NCBI RefSeq assembly: GCF_963455295.1
Contig: NZ_OY734020.1
Coordinates: 2,914,001-2,978,000 of the forward strand
Reading direction: 5' to 3'
DNA from: Candidatus Thiodiazotropha sp. CDECU1
GTDB lineage: Bacteria; Pseudomonadota; Gammaproteobacteria; Chromatiales; Chromatiaceae
Length of the DNA: 64,000 nt
This document shows, one piece after another, positions 1 to 9,194 of this stretch. Position numbers and translations under genes: made by a program. Below the pieces are notes generated by a model, which worked only from the letters and a program-made list of their open reading frames with translations, searched no databases and had not been told where the DNA came from. Position 1 is the stretch's first letter. Each line of letters starts with the position of its first letter.

Positions 1-60
1 AGGAGTAACATAACCCTATATTACTGTGTTAGAGACCTTACCAAGGCCGGGAATCAACGG

Positions 61-1134
61 ATGAAAGCACTTTTCGAAAAACTAATCCGTAATACTACCT
101 CTCTCATAAACCGAATCGCCCGGCTCTATCATCCTCAGACATTGCGGGAGAAGGGTTGGATTTGGGGCAGTATGCTCGGCATCGTCACGCTTGCCATCAT
201 CCTTTTTATGCTCGGTCTCTACTGGAGCAGTGTGCCCGAGCCCTTCGATGTACGCGACAACACCCGCGGCATGTTGCAGGAGATGGACATGGAGCCTGTT
301 ACCGGCTCCTACACCACCGCCGCACTGATCACTGTCATGGAGACCCTGCTGGAAAAACCCGGGGGCTATCTGAGCAATGACATCATGCCGCCGAGTGTGT
401 TTCTGGACAACATCCCGAATTGGGAGTTTGGGGCACTGACCCAGATCCGCGACCTGGCCCGGTCACTGCGAAACGATATGAGCCGCTCCCAGTCCCAGTC
501 ACTGGAAAACGAAGACCTGGCCATCGCCGAACCCCAATTCAACTACAGTAACGACTCCTGGATCTTCCCTTCTACCGAGGGGGAGTACCGCACAGGCCTG
601 AAGGCACTGAGACGCTATCTCAACGGCCTCTCGCAACAGGGTGAGATGAGCACCCAGTTCTTTGCCCGCGCCGATAATCTGCGTGACTGGCTGGCGGTGG
701 TGGAAAAACGCCTGGGAAGTCTGTCACAGCGCTTGAGCGCCAGCGTGGGTCAGGAGCGCATCAATACCGACCTGGCCGGCGATCCCGCTGCCGCACAATC
801 CACCACCACCTCGGACCATGTCAGTGTACAAACCCCCTGGCTGGAGATCGACGATGTCTTCTACGAGGCCCGCGGCGCCACCTGGGCGTTGATCCACTTC
901 CTGCATGCAGTGGAGATCGACTTTCAGGATATATTGCGCAAGAAGAATGCCCTGGTGAGCCTGCGCCAGATCATCCGCGAACTGGAAGCCACCCAGGGTC
1001 CCATCAGCAGCCCGATGGTATTGAATGGCAGTGGCTTGGGGATCTTCGCCAACTACTCCCTGGTGATGGCCTCTTACATTTCACGCGCCAATGCGGCGGT
1101 GATCGACCTGAGGAGTCTGTTGAGTCAGGGTTAG
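61..1134 (+). CDS. DUF2333 family inner-membrane protein
   Basis: 357 aa. One clear hydrophobic segment lies at about residues 34-55, after a basic N-terminus, so the protein probably has a single membrane anchor and a large periplasmic domain. The body is helical and polar, with a conserved-looking block around residues 66-125 (PFDVRDNTRGM, then GGYLSNDIMPP and PNWEFGALTQ) that I recognise as the DUF2333 family of gammaproteobacteria. The family's function is unknown. The ATG is preceded by only a weak purine stretch. It stands alone: the next genes run on the other strand. The family call is from memory of the motif pattern. Confidence 0.8.
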   Translation: MKALFEKLIRNTTSLINRIARLYHPQTLREKGWIWGSMLGIVTLAIILFMLGLYWSSVPEPFDVRDNTRGMLQEMDMEPVTGSYTTAALITVMETLLEKPGGYLSNDIMPPSVFLDNIPNWEFGALTQIRDLARSLRNDMSRSQSQSLENEDLAIAEPQFNYSNDSWIFPSTEGEYRTGLKALRRYLNGLSQQGEMSTQFFARADNLRDWLAVVEKRLGSLSQRLSASVGQERINTDLAGDPAAAQSTTTSDHVSVQTPWLEIDDVFYEARGATWALIHFLHAVEIDFQDILRKKNALVSLRQIIRELEATQGPISSPMVLNGSGLGIFANYSLVMASYISRANAAVIDLRSLLSQG

Positions 1135-1135
1135 G

Positions 1136-1309
1136 TTATCGATCCTCTCGTTTCTTTTCCTGATCAAGCGCTTTCCTGTGGGAATCTTGCAGCTTTTCAC
1201 GCTGTCTCTTTTTCCTTATTGCCTCGATCAGTTCACGCTCACGCTTGGCAAAATAGATATCCTCTTCCGCCTGCCCTTTTAACCAAAGTTTATTGAGTGA
1301 GTCAGCCAT
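1136..1309 (-). CDS. small charged protein, 57 aa, hypothetical
   Basis: A 57-codon reading frame starts MADSLNKLWLKGQAEEDIYF and ends in a run of Lys, Arg, Glu and Asp (KKRQREK, then DQEKKREDR). It has no signal peptide or membrane segment and is probably a single amphipathic helix. It fills the gap between the DUF2333 gene, which converges on it with a 1-nt gap, and the desaturase gene downstream on the same strand. The upstream sequence GATAACCTGAGATAGTAA gives a weak ribosome site. The protein-like composition and start position support a real gene, but the function is unknown. Confidence 0.55.
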   Translation of the reverse strand: MADSLNKLWLKGQAEEDIYFAKRERELIEAIRKKRQREKLQDSHRKALDQEKKREDR

Positions 1310-1344
1310 TTACTATCTCAGGTTATCTTGATCCTGTCTTGAAA

Positions 1345-2526
1345 TCAGCGTACCGGTGTCATCCCATAGGACCTGAGGATTGAGACAAACTCCTGTAAAG
1401 CCTCCACCCCGCTCGCCTCTGCCTGGGCGCACCATTGACTCAAGGCCTCGAGACGTTTTTCATGACTGGAGGCATGTTGCTCCCAGATCGCCTGCAACTT
1501 CAATTTGAATTGATAGACCTTGTCCAGGGCCGCATTGGTGTCGAGAATCTCTTTCAGCTGTACCAAGTCGCTGTCACTCAGGAGCATACTGTCCCGGCGC
1601 ACCAGCCGTTGAGCGCTGCGGTAGAGATGACGCAGCGGGCGTTTGGCCTGCCTGATCTCATCCCGAAACACCGGCTTCAATACCTTGCGGCGATAGTCGC
1701 TCAGCAATTGCAGCCGATTCACCGTGAGCGCCTTGATCGCATCTATGTCGAGTTGAGGACGTTCGGCAACCAAGGCGCGTTTGGGCGCAATCTTGAGCAC
1801 CTTCGCCAAGCCTAAAAAAGTGAACAGTTTGATATAGAACCAGCCCAGATCGAACTCCCACCACCGGTTTGACAACTTGGCAGAGCTGCCGAAGGCATGA
1901 TGGTTGTTGTGCAACTCCTCTCCCCCGATAAATATACCCCAGGGAACAATGTTGGTGGCCGCATTGGGTATCTCGAAATTGCGATAGCCCCAGTAGTGAC
2001 CGATACCGTTGATCACACCCGCAGCCCAGAAAGGTATCCAGATCATCTGCACAGCCCAGACCGTGATACCAGCAGGCCCTAGGAGTATGAACTCAACAAC
2101 CAGCAACAGGATGATGCCTGTAAAGTTGTAAGGTGTATAGAGATGGCGCTCCAGCCAATCGTCTGGTGTGCCCTTGCCGTAGCGCTCCAGGGTCTGTTGA
2201 TTTTTCGCCTCCTGTTTGTATAGCTCCGCACCCTGCCACAATACCTTACTCAGCCCCCTGGTCTGGGGACTGTGGGGATCACTCTCTGTTTCGCACATCG
2301 CATGATGCTTGCGGTGTATGGCTACCCATTCCCGGGTCACCATACCGGTGGTCAACCAGAGCCAAAAACGAAAAAAATGGCTCAGTAACGGATGAAGCTC
2401 CAGTGCCCGATGGGCCTGGTGGCGATGCAGAAAGACGGTCACCGAAACGATGGTGATATGGGTAAGGAGGAGGGTCAGAATAATAAAGTCGGCTAGAGAA
2501 AAATCGAATAAACCATTGAGTATCAT
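1345..2526 (-). CDS. acyl-lipid/acyl-CoA fatty acid desaturase, DesA type
   Basis: 393 aa. The three histidine clusters of membrane di-iron desaturases are present: HRHQAHR at residues 34-40, HRKHHA at 71-76 and HNNHHAFG near 206-213. Hydrophobic segments flank them (about 11-33, 47-63, 137-175). Enzymes of this family introduce a double bond, usually at delta-9, into acyl chains at the inner membrane using oxygen and a redox partner. Beyond the desaturase core there is a helical soluble extension of about 125 residues, rich in Leu, Arg and Glu, as known in Pseudomonas DesA-type enzymes. No desaturase reductase gene lies beside it. The exact regiospecificity cannot be read from sequence. Confidence 0.88.
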   Translation of the reverse strand: MILNGLFDFSLADFIILTLLLTHITIVSVTVFLHRHQAHRALELHPLLSHFFRFWLWLTTGMVTREWVAIHRKHHAMCETESDPHSPQTRGLSKVLWQGAELYKQEAKNQQTLERYGKGTPDDWLERHLYTPYNFTGIILLLVVEFILLGPAGITVWAVQMIWIPFWAAGVINGIGHYWGYRNFEIPNAATNIVPWGIFIGGEELHNNHHAFGSSAKLSNRWWEFDLGWFYIKLFTFLGLAKVLKIAPKRALVAERPQLDIDAIKALTVNRLQLLSDYRRKVLKPVFRDEIRQAKRPLRHLYRSAQRLVRRDSMLLSDSDLVQLKEILDTNAALDKVYQFKLKLQAIWEQHASSHEKRLEALSQWCAQAEASGVEALQEFVSILRSYGMTPVR

Positions 2527-2698
2527 AAAAAATCCTGCTGGTAATCATGCCTTTTGGAAAACGGCAAACGAATCATTGATCGAGGCTACCCCAATACAGA
2601 GATGGATCATCGCCGGATACCGCATGCAGCGAGATTATCCTCACAGTATATACGCTACTCTCTGGCTTGCATCTAATCGGCCACTCACTGGCTGAGCC

Positions 2699-3892
2699 CT
2701 AGGTGAGTGATAGCAGGGCTGAGACCAACAGCCTCGAATCGTAGTAGGGAGCACTGCTTGAGCTGATCAGCGGGGTGTCGATAACCTGAATACCCAACCC
2801 CTCCAGGAGCTTGCTGGAGAGTCGCGATGGGTAGTCACCGTTTTTGCTGTCGAGGAGGATGAAATTCAGCAGCCTTCCTTTGCTGCTGGCGCCTGGTAAA
2901 TCCTGGTGTAAATAGGAGAGCAACTGCTGCACCGAATCGTTCAGATCCATCCCCAGCTGTTCCGGGTCTGATCCCAGATTCGGCACATAGATCTTGGGAC
3001 AGGCATTTTCCCCTATCGCGGCCCCGACACCCCGTGGCAGCAGATTGGCGACGATGCTGGAGTAGAAGCTGCCGGGCGGATAGACGATCATTTCCGCGGT
3101 TTGGATCAGCTTGTGGTTCTTTTTGCGCAATTGGGTCTTAACCGGGGTGTACTTGTCCAATCCCTTTGACAGGGAGAGCTGTTTCACCGGACTCTCCAAG
3201 GGGGCCACCTGCTTGCCCGTCAACAGATGCTGACCGATAACACGACTGCCATCTACCAGCTCAGCGGAGAGATGGTAATTGTCGTTCACCACTGCGCGCA
3301 CGATCCCCTGCACCCCCACCATCTTTTCAAACAGAAAGATGATCGGGTCGAGATGTTCATGGTTATTGAGATAGCCGCCACTGAGAATAAGATTACCGAT
3401 ACTGGCACCGCGCAGATCGAACTTGGCCGGCATGGCATCGTAGAAATAACCCAGTTGATTGCGAATAATACGCCGTATCGGGTTATTCACCGGGTCCACC
3501 AGTGGGTGCCTGCCTCGGATCATAGACTCGAGTTGATCCAGTAACTCACCCTTCCCCGCCTTGAGGGGAAAGCGGTAGGTCAGCAGATCAAACACCTCCG
3601 GGTGACCAGTCACGGTTTCATCCGCCAAGGCTACCATTCGACTGCGCAGATCACCGATTGAAGGCATATCGAATGCCTGTCTCAGTTCAGCAGAGCTGCC
3701 ACCGGAGTCGAAGGGGGTAACCAGGTGGATTGAATTGTGAGTGTAGCTCTTCAGCACCCGACTCACGTCATTCAGGGCACTGCCTCCACTGAAGAAGAGT
3801 ATCCTTGGGCCGAGTTCAGGGCTTTTCTGGTATCGACTGATGCGGAGCGGATCGGGAATGCGCGCAGCGCGCGTTACATAGATGCTTTTCAT
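2699..3892 (-). CDS. CofD/YvcK-like family protein
   Basis: 397 aa. The N-terminal part has a Rossmann-like start (RILFFSGGSALNDVSRVLK, about residues 30-48) followed by TPFDSGGSSAELR. This is the glycine-rich pattern of the 2-phospho-L-lactate transferase (CofD)/YvcK superfamily, which binds nucleotide sugars or GPPG-type ligands. YvcK proteins affect carbon metabolism and cell-wall synthesis, while CofD makes F420. No other F420 gene is visible, so a YvcK-like or the proteobacterial CofD-related (GAK-system) role is more likely. It is divergent from the membrane protein gene at 4023. Substrate unknown. Confidence 0.75.
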   Translation of the reverse strand: MKSIYVTRAARIPDPLRISRYQKSPELGPRILFFSGGSALNDVSRVLKSYTHNSIHLVTPFDSGGSSAELRQAFDMPSIGDLRSRMVALADETVTGHPEVFDLLTYRFPLKAGKGELLDQLESMIRGRHPLVDPVNNPIRRIIRNQLGYFYDAMPAKFDLRGASIGNLILSGGYLNNHEHLDPIIFLFEKMVGVQGIVRAVVNDNYHLSAELVDGSRVIGQHLLTGKQVAPLESPVKQLSLSKGLDKYTPVKTQLRKKNHKLIQTAEMIVYPPGSFYSSIVANLLPRGVGAAIGENACPKIYVPNLGSDPEQLGMDLNDSVQQLLSYLHQDLPGASSKGRLLNFILLDSKNGDYPSRLSSKLLEGLGIQVIDTPLISSSSAPYYDSRLLVSALLSLT

Positions 3893-4022
3893 AAGACAAG
3901 CTAATTATAGTATGGAATGGATGCCATCACAGAGCCTTTTTATTTGCATTAACAATCTGGCATATAGCATGAATCAATGACATGATGTAGGGGTGAATGA
4001 ATACTGAATAAACACCTGCATC

Positions 4023-4811
4023 ATGCAAGTTCAACAACCGTCATCCATTTCCCGGCAACGACTTATAGAGGCCCTGATCAGGGGCGCTATCTGGGCCTTT
4101 ATCGGCCTGCTTTACGCCATGCTGTTTGTTTTCCTGGCTGCATTCGCCGACCATTGGCAGCTGCCGATCGATCCCAATCTGTTCGCGGGTGTACTCGCCG
4201 GAACCCTAGGTGCACTGATCTACAGCAGTATGCGGCTTGCGGTCTTGATGACCACCATTATTTCACCCATCTCCATATTCTATTTCATCCTCTCCGATCA
4301 TCCGGTGGATCTGCTGTTTCTAGTGATCCTGGTCTCTGCAGTGGGGGCGGTTGTCGGCGCCCTCTATGGCAGCTTCTCCATGGGCTCACGGGTCAACCGT
4401 GCGGATGCGAAAACATTGGCTGGATTCAGTGCCGGCTGGCTGGCATCACTCACCTATCTACTGGTCGTGAATCTCACTGCACCGATTTCGATCAGCACGA
4501 TAGTCGCCCTGCTCTGCCCGCTGACCGGTATCCTCTATGTGGCCCAGGTCCCCGGTTTTATCAAACTCTATGACAACTTGCTGCCACCGGTTGGCGATGG
4601 TTTGATGGTAGGGGTCGGGGTTTCGGGTTTTATAGCACTCTGTTTCTTCGTCATGATCAGTAGCATCGACGACAGCGTGGCCGGACCGCTTTCCGCTGCA
4701 TTGGAGGTCATCCACGCCAACCTGCCTAGCGCTATCCTGGGAGGCGTTCTCGGGGCGGGCCTGGCCGGTGTTGCATCAGGCCTGTTGTTGACTGGCTGGC
4801 AGGATCTGTAG
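4023..4811 (+). CDS. polytopic membrane protein of unknown function
   Basis: 262 aa, almost entirely hydrophobic, with about seven to eight predicted membrane segments (roughly residues 20-42, 52-68, 72-90, 95-117, 133-150, 155-172, 193-213 and 235-258). The loops are short, with polar patches such as GSRVNRADAKT. Several Gly/Ala-rich segments (GVLAGTLGALIY, GGVLGAGLAGVASG) resemble packed helices of small transporters or fusaric-acid-resistance-like proteins, but I see no diagnostic motif and do not assign a family. It is divergently transcribed from the CofD-like gene across a 130-bp gap, which is the only context clue. Confidence 0.6.
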   Translation: MQVQQPSSISRQRLIEALIRGAIWAFIGLLYAMLFVFLAAFADHWQLPIDPNLFAGVLAGTLGALIYSSMRLAVLMTTIISPISIFYFILSDHPVDLLFLVILVSAVGAVVGALYGSFSMGSRVNRADAKTLAGFSAGWLASLTYLLVVNLTAPISISTIVALLCPLTGILYVAQVPGFIKLYDNLLPPVGDGLMVGVGVSGFIALCFFVMISSIDDSVAGPLSAALEVIHANLPSAILGGVLGAGLAGVASGLLLTGWQDL

Positions 4812-4851
4812 CGCCAACTCAGTTCCACATCGGTCTTGTTACAAAATCAGT

Positions 4852-5040
4852 CCGCTAATGAACGCGAATAAACGCAAATGGAACGATTTACTGTCCAATA
4901 TGGTACAACACGAATCCGATCCTACGCTCTTTAGCATAACCGAATAGCCAAATAATACAGTACTACCCAGGCCAATAGGTTCAAAAAGCAAGATTCGCGT
5001 TCATTTGCGGACGCATATAAATTTGCGGCTATTTGCGTTT
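4852..5040. repeat. imperfect inverted repeat in intergenic gap
   Basis: CCGCTAATGAACGCGAAT at 4852-4869 matches the reverse complement of 4993-5010 at 17 of 18 positions. The adjacent AAACGCAAAT at 4870-4879 is the exact reverse complement of 5031-5040. The spacer between the arms is about 120 bp and contains no gene. The element sits between the membrane protein gene and the convergent gnd end. It looks like a dispersed gammaproteobacterial intergenic repeat rather than a terminator, because there is no adjacent T-tract. Confidence 0.65.
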
Positions 5041-5059
5041 TGCTTTTTACAACGGATTG

Positions 5060-6475
5060 CTACCAATCCGAGTGAACAAAACCCCACTCCGGATGATCCA
5101 CGCGCTCATAGGTATGGGCACCGAAGGCATCCCGCTGGGCCTGGATCAGGTTTTGCGGCAATCGCTCGGTACGGTAACTGTCGAAATAGTTGAGACAGGC
5201 GCTCATCACCGGAACCGGTATCCCGGCATGGGTGGCGAAACCGATCACCCTGCGCCAGGCACCCTGCAACCCCTGCAACTGGACAGCCAGTGCGGGATCC
5301 AGCATCAGATTGATCGGTTTCGAATCAGTGGAATAGGCCTCACGGATTGGGTCGAGCAGACGCGCCCGGATAATGCACCCTCCCTTCCAGATACGCGCGG
5401 TTTCCGCCAGATCGATGGACCAATGATAGCGCTCCGAAGCATTTCGAATCAGGTCCAGCCCTTGCGCATAGGCGGTGATCCTTGAGGCGTAGATGGCGCC
5501 ATGGAGATCCGCCAGCAGGGATTCCCTGTCAGCGCTATCCACGGCCTCCGGTCCCTGTAGCAAGGGAGATGCCGCCACCCGCTGCTGTTTCATGGAAGAG
5601 AGCAACCGGGCATCCACTGCGGCAGCGATACCAGGCACCGCCACACCCTGCTCAAGGGCGGCCTGTACCGTCCAACGGCCGGTCCCCTTCTGTCCCGCCT
5701 TGTCCATCACCAGACTCACCAGGTGTTCACCGCTATCTTGATCAACCACCTTCATCACCTGGGCCGTCAGCTCCACCAGGAACGACTCCATCGGTCCCTG
5801 GTTCCACGCATCGAACTGCCGGGCCATCTCATTTTCCTTTAGGCCCAGGCCCCGGCGCATCAGGTCATAGACCTCCGCGAGCAGCTGCATATCGGCATAT
5901 TCAATACCGTTATGCACCATCTTGACGAAATGACCGGCGCCGTCAGGGCCGACATGGGTAACACAGGCACCCGCTTCGGTCTGGGCGGTGATCGCCTCAA
6001 ATACCGCACTCACCTCTGCGTAGGAGTCCCTGGAGCCACCCGGCATCATGGATGGACCATGACGCGCCCCCTCCTCGCCACCGGATATACCGACACCGAC
6101 GAAATGCAGCCCCTTGTCGCGAAGATAGCGCTCGCGACGCCGGGTGTCCTCGAACCAGGAGTTGCCGCCATCCATGATGATATCGCCAGGTTCCAGCAAC
6201 GGGATCAACTGCTCGATCACCTGATCCACCGGATCTCCCGCCTTGATCATCAACAGAATCCGCCGCGGTCGCTCCAGCAGGGCTATGAACCGAGCCATAT
6301 CCGGATCGCCGCCAAACCGCTTATCCCGATTTTCACCCAAAAACTCGGTGATTGCTCCACTGCGCCGGTTCCATACCGCAACCGGAAAGCCCTTCTCTTC
6401 CATATTCAGCGCCAGATTGCGGCCCATGACACCCAGCCCGATCAGGCCGATATGAAACTGTTCGATTTCAGGCAT
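5060..6475 (-). CDS. gnd: 6-phosphogluconate dehydrogenase, decarboxylating
   Basis: 471 aa, matching the usual length of about 470. It oxidises 6-phosphogluconate to ribulose-5-phosphate and CO2 with NADP+ in the cytosol. The N-terminal Rossmann motif is IGLIGLGVMGRNLALN (residues 8-23). The 6PGDH signature appears as MDGGNSWFEDTRRR and GVGISGGEEGARHGPSMMPG, and the catalytic lysine motif is FVKMVHNGIEYADMQ. It is the last gene of zwf-pgl-gnd, 32 bp after pgl, so the whole oxidative branch is encoded together. The C-terminal tail with ERVDHPEWGFVHSDW is typical of the family. Confidence 0.97.
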   Translation of the reverse strand: MPEIEQFHIGLIGLGVMGRNLALNMEEKGFPVAVWNRRSGAITEFLGENRDKRFGGDPDMARFIALLERPRRILLMIKAGDPVDQVIEQLIPLLEPGDIIMDGGNSWFEDTRRRERYLRDKGLHFVGVGISGGEEGARHGPSMMPGGSRDSYAEVSAVFEAITAQTEAGACVTHVGPDGAGHFVKMVHNGIEYADMQLLAEVYDLMRRGLGLKENEMARQFDAWNQGPMESFLVELTAQVMKVVDQDSGEHLVSLVMDKAGQKGTGRWTVQAALEQGVAVPGIAAAVDARLLSSMKQQRVAASPLLQGPEAVDSADRESLLADLHGAIYASRITAYAQGLDLIRNASERYHWSIDLAETARIWKGGCIIRARLLDPIREAYSTDSKPINLMLDPALAVQLQGLQGAWRRVIGFATHAGIPVPVMSACLNYFDSYRTERLPQNLIQAQRDAFGAHTYERVDHPEWGFVHSDW

Positions 6476-6507
6476 ACTCTATTCCTGTCAGTTAAGACCT
6501 TTTAATA

Positions 6508-7203
6508 CTAAATCAATAGCCCCAGTCGCTGATCCTCCGGCAATGAACGGGCCGCCTGGATATCCATCATCCAATCCCCATCCCGGGCAATGGCTGCGGG
6601 CACGTTGTGATCCACCAGCGCCCGACGAACGGCATCGGCCTTCCCCCCACCCTGGACCATTACCAACAGATGCCTGGCGCCTTGGATAACGGGTGGCGTA
6701 ATTGTCAAACGCTGTAGCGGCGGTTTTGTAGCGATGCTCGGCATCACCCTTCGCTTATCTTCATCCAGCGCGGCCGATCCGGGAAATATCGATGCCGTAT
6801 GGCCGTCATCACCCACACCGAGGAGCAGGATGTCGATCCTCTCCGGCAGTACCAGCTCGTATACCTCCGCTGCCTTATCGGGCTCTTCTTCACCGCACAT
6901 GCGGTAGACATGCATGCCTTCCGGACGGTCACCATCAGGAAACAGGCTGTTCATCACCGTGGAGTAGTTGTTCTCCGGGGTATTCACCGGCACGCAGCGC
7001 TCATCACCGAAGTAGAGATTGATTTGGGACCAGGGGATGTCATTGCGTAATGCCAGGCGTTGGTAGACAGGCAGGGGCGTCGCCCCACCGGCCAACATCA
7101 GATGGCAACGTTGTGACGACTCAAGCACCAGCCGGATCTTGTTGCAGATCCACCGTTCAGCCTGTGCATTAAACTCGATTGGATCGACAATGAAACGTTC
7201 CAT
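6508..7203 (-). CDS. pgl: 6-phosphogluconolactonase
   Basis: 231 aa from the start chosen here. It hydrolyses 6-phosphogluconolactone made by Zwf. Visible motifs are LMLAGGATPLPVYQRLA near the N-terminus, INLYFGDERCVP in the middle and LLLGVGDDGHTASIFPGS, which are the hallmarks of the NagB/Pgl fold of the DevB type. The ATG at 7203 overlaps the zwf stop by one base (TAATG) and has GGGAGA about 5 nt upstream, so translation is probably coupled to zwf. An in-frame start at 7218 would add five residues and is less likely. It lies between zwf and gnd. Confidence 0.95.
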   Translation of the reverse strand: MERFIVDPIEFNAQAERWICNKIRLVLESSQRCHLMLAGGATPLPVYQRLALRNDIPWSQINLYFGDERCVPVNTPENNYSTVMNSLFPDGDRPEGMHVYRMCGEEEPDKAAEVYELVLPERIDILLLGVGDDGHTASIFPGSAALDEDKRRVMPSIATKPPLQRLTITPPVIQGARHLLVMVQGGGKADAVRRALVDHNVPAAIARDGDWMMDIQAARSLPEDQRLGLLI

Positions 7204-8735
7204 TAGATCTCCCGCCATTGACGGCTGTAGCGGTCCATCAGTTTTTCGGCTTCCACAGGGCCTTCACTGCCCTCGGCATAGAATACGGGCTGTCGTCTTT
7301 TCGCACCTTCCCAGTGACTCAGAATAGGGGTTACGAAACGCCAGGCAAACTCCACTTCATCCCGCCTCGCAAACAGGGTGGCATCCCCTTTCACGGCATC
7401 CAACAAGAGTCGTTCGTAGGCGTCTTTGATGGGATGTGTGTAGGTCTCGGAGTAGCTGAAATCCATCTCCACCGAACCCACCTCCATCTCACCCCCGGGG
7501 CGCTTGCTGGATATTTTCAGGGCCATACCCTCATCCGGTTGGATACGGATGGTCAATACATTCGGCTCCAAATCCTGACACACATCATCGCGCCCGAACA
7601 GACACAGGGGGACAGGGCGGAAAACCACCGAGATTTCGGTTATCCGTTTGGTCAGATGCTTGCCTACCCGGAGAAAGAAAGGCACACCCTGCCAGCGCCA
7701 GTTATCGATATAGCATTTGATGGCGGCATAGGTTGGGGTGCGCGAATCCGGCTCCACGTTGTCCTCATCACGGTAGCCGCGATACTGACCAAAGACCACA
7801 TGCTCCAAAACCTCCTGGGAGGTGAACTGGCGCAGGGAACGCAGCACCTCGACCCGTTTATCCCGAATATCATCAGCGGCGAAAGAGACCGGCGGCTCCA
7901 TGGCGCAGAGTGAGAGTACCTGAAGCAGGTGACTCTGTACCATATCCCTGATCACACCGGTCTTGTCATAGAACCTCCCCCGACCTTCCACGCCAATCGA
8001 CTCGGCGGCGGTGATCTGGATGTGATCGATATATTTTCGATTCCAAAGGGGCTCGAATATGGTATTGCCCAAACGAGCCACCAATATATTCTGCACCGTC
8101 TCCTTGCCCAGATAGTGATCGATGCGATAGACCTGATCCTCTTGCAGCACCTCGGCGACAATCCGATTCAGGTCGCTCGCCGACTCGAGATCACGGCCAT
8201 AGGGTTTTTCCATAATGACCCGGGTCCAGGGTGTTTCGGCGCCACCGGATTGGAGTAAACCAGCCTCACTAAGGCGGTGCAGTATTACGGGTGCGGCAGA
8301 GGGGGGAGTGGCGAAGTAGAAGAGACGATTTCCTTCGCTGCCGATGAGTTGTTCGACGGCTTCCAACGCCTTGCGTAGGGCAACATAACCCTCCGGGTCT
8401 TCAAAATTGCCTTCCACATAACTGATACGCTGGCTGAACGCCTGCCAGACCGTATCATCAATGGGTTGGGATCGTGAGTAGGCCTGTAGTCCGTCAAACA
8501 GGATGTTACGATATTCCGCATCGCTTTGCGGTCTACGACTGTAACCGATAACGGCAAAGCGTTCATCCACTGCCTGTTCACGCGCCAGGTTATAGAGTGC
8601 GGGAATAAGCTTGCGCTGAGTCAAATCACCAGCTGCGCCGAATATCACCAATACACACGGCTCTAATCGATCTGCCTGAAGAAACAGTTCGCCGAGGTTA
8701 AAATGTTGAGCTATCGGAATATCGGTGGCCGTCAT
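7203..8735 (-). CDS. zwf: glucose-6-phosphate 1-dehydrogenase
   Basis: 510 aa, close to the usual length of about 490. It oxidises glucose-6-phosphate to the lactone and makes NADPH. The nucleotide-binding motif VIFGAAGDLTQRKLIPALYN is at about residues 30-49, and the active-site signature YRIDHYLGKETVQNI is near 195-210. It is the first gene of the zwf-pgl-gnd operon. Pgi at 41.4 kb makes its substrate from fructose-6-phosphate. The gene starts beside a long AT-rich gap that probably carries its promoter. Confidence 0.97.
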   Translation of the reverse strand: MTATDIPIAQHFNLGELFLQADRLEPCVLVIFGAAGDLTQRKLIPALYNLAREQAVDERFAVIGYSRRPQSDAEYRNILFDGLQAYSRSQPIDDTVWQAFSQRISYVEGNFEDPEGYVALRKALEAVEQLIGSEGNRLFYFATPPSAAPVILHRLSEAGLLQSGGAETPWTRVIMEKPYGRDLESASDLNRIVAEVLQEDQVYRIDHYLGKETVQNILVARLGNTIFEPLWNRKYIDHIQITAAESIGVEGRGRFYDKTGVIRDMVQSHLLQVLSLCAMEPPVSFAADDIRDKRVEVLRSLRQFTSQEVLEHVVFGQYRGYRDEDNVEPDSRTPTYAAIKCYIDNWRWQGVPFFLRVGKHLTKRITEISVVFRPVPLCLFGRDDVCQDLEPNVLTIRIQPDEGMALKISSKRPGGEMEVGSVEMDFSYSETYTHPIKDAYERLLLDAVKGDATLFARRDEVEFAWRFVTPILSHWEGAKRRQPVFYAEGSEGPVEAEKLMDRYSRQWREI

Positions 8736-8773
8736 ATTACCCGCCTTTGGGTTTCTGTTATTGTTTTGTATCT

Positions 8774-8784
8774 ATTTTATAGCA
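8774..8784 (-). promoter_or_regulatory. extended -10 element for zwf
   Basis: On the minus strand TGCTATAAAAT carries a TGn extension and a TATAAA -10 about 40 bp before the zwf start. No consensus -35 is seen at 16-18 bp spacing. Confidence 0.4.
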
Positions 8785-9194
8785 TGCCCACTCACCAATA
8801 CCGACAATAATGCATAATGCCGCCAGTGAGAAGTCGATAATCTGAAATCCATCCGCATCAGGTGTTTTTTTATAGCGGCATATAATTGATAAGTCAGGGC
8901 GAAGGGCCAAATATCCCAATTTTATATGGGTCTTAAGCTCGCCATTAAAAATATTCTTAAATCCGTTGTATAATTAATCTACTTTTATAACAAAGGTGAA
9001 TGAAACGATTTTCACCCTATAATTATCTATATTATTTTTGGTTGGATTTTCATCATTAGCACAAACAGGCCACTGATCAAGCTTTTCGACCCATTGAGTA
9101 CAGAATCGGCATACAAAAGCCATACAACTTGCAAGGATGCATATATCGTCAAAGACCCTCAATCAATGGGAACATCGCTTCATTACACAATGCT

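Noticed and set aside
2683-2711. Inverted repeat CACTCAC...GTGAGTG at the cofD-like gene end
   Set aside because: Partly coding, 7-bp arms with 15-nt loop and no T-run; weak as a terminator.
8974-9162. 62-codon minus-strand frame in the AT-rich gap
   Set aside because: Low-quality composition, no ribosome site and no recognisable pattern; likely chance.
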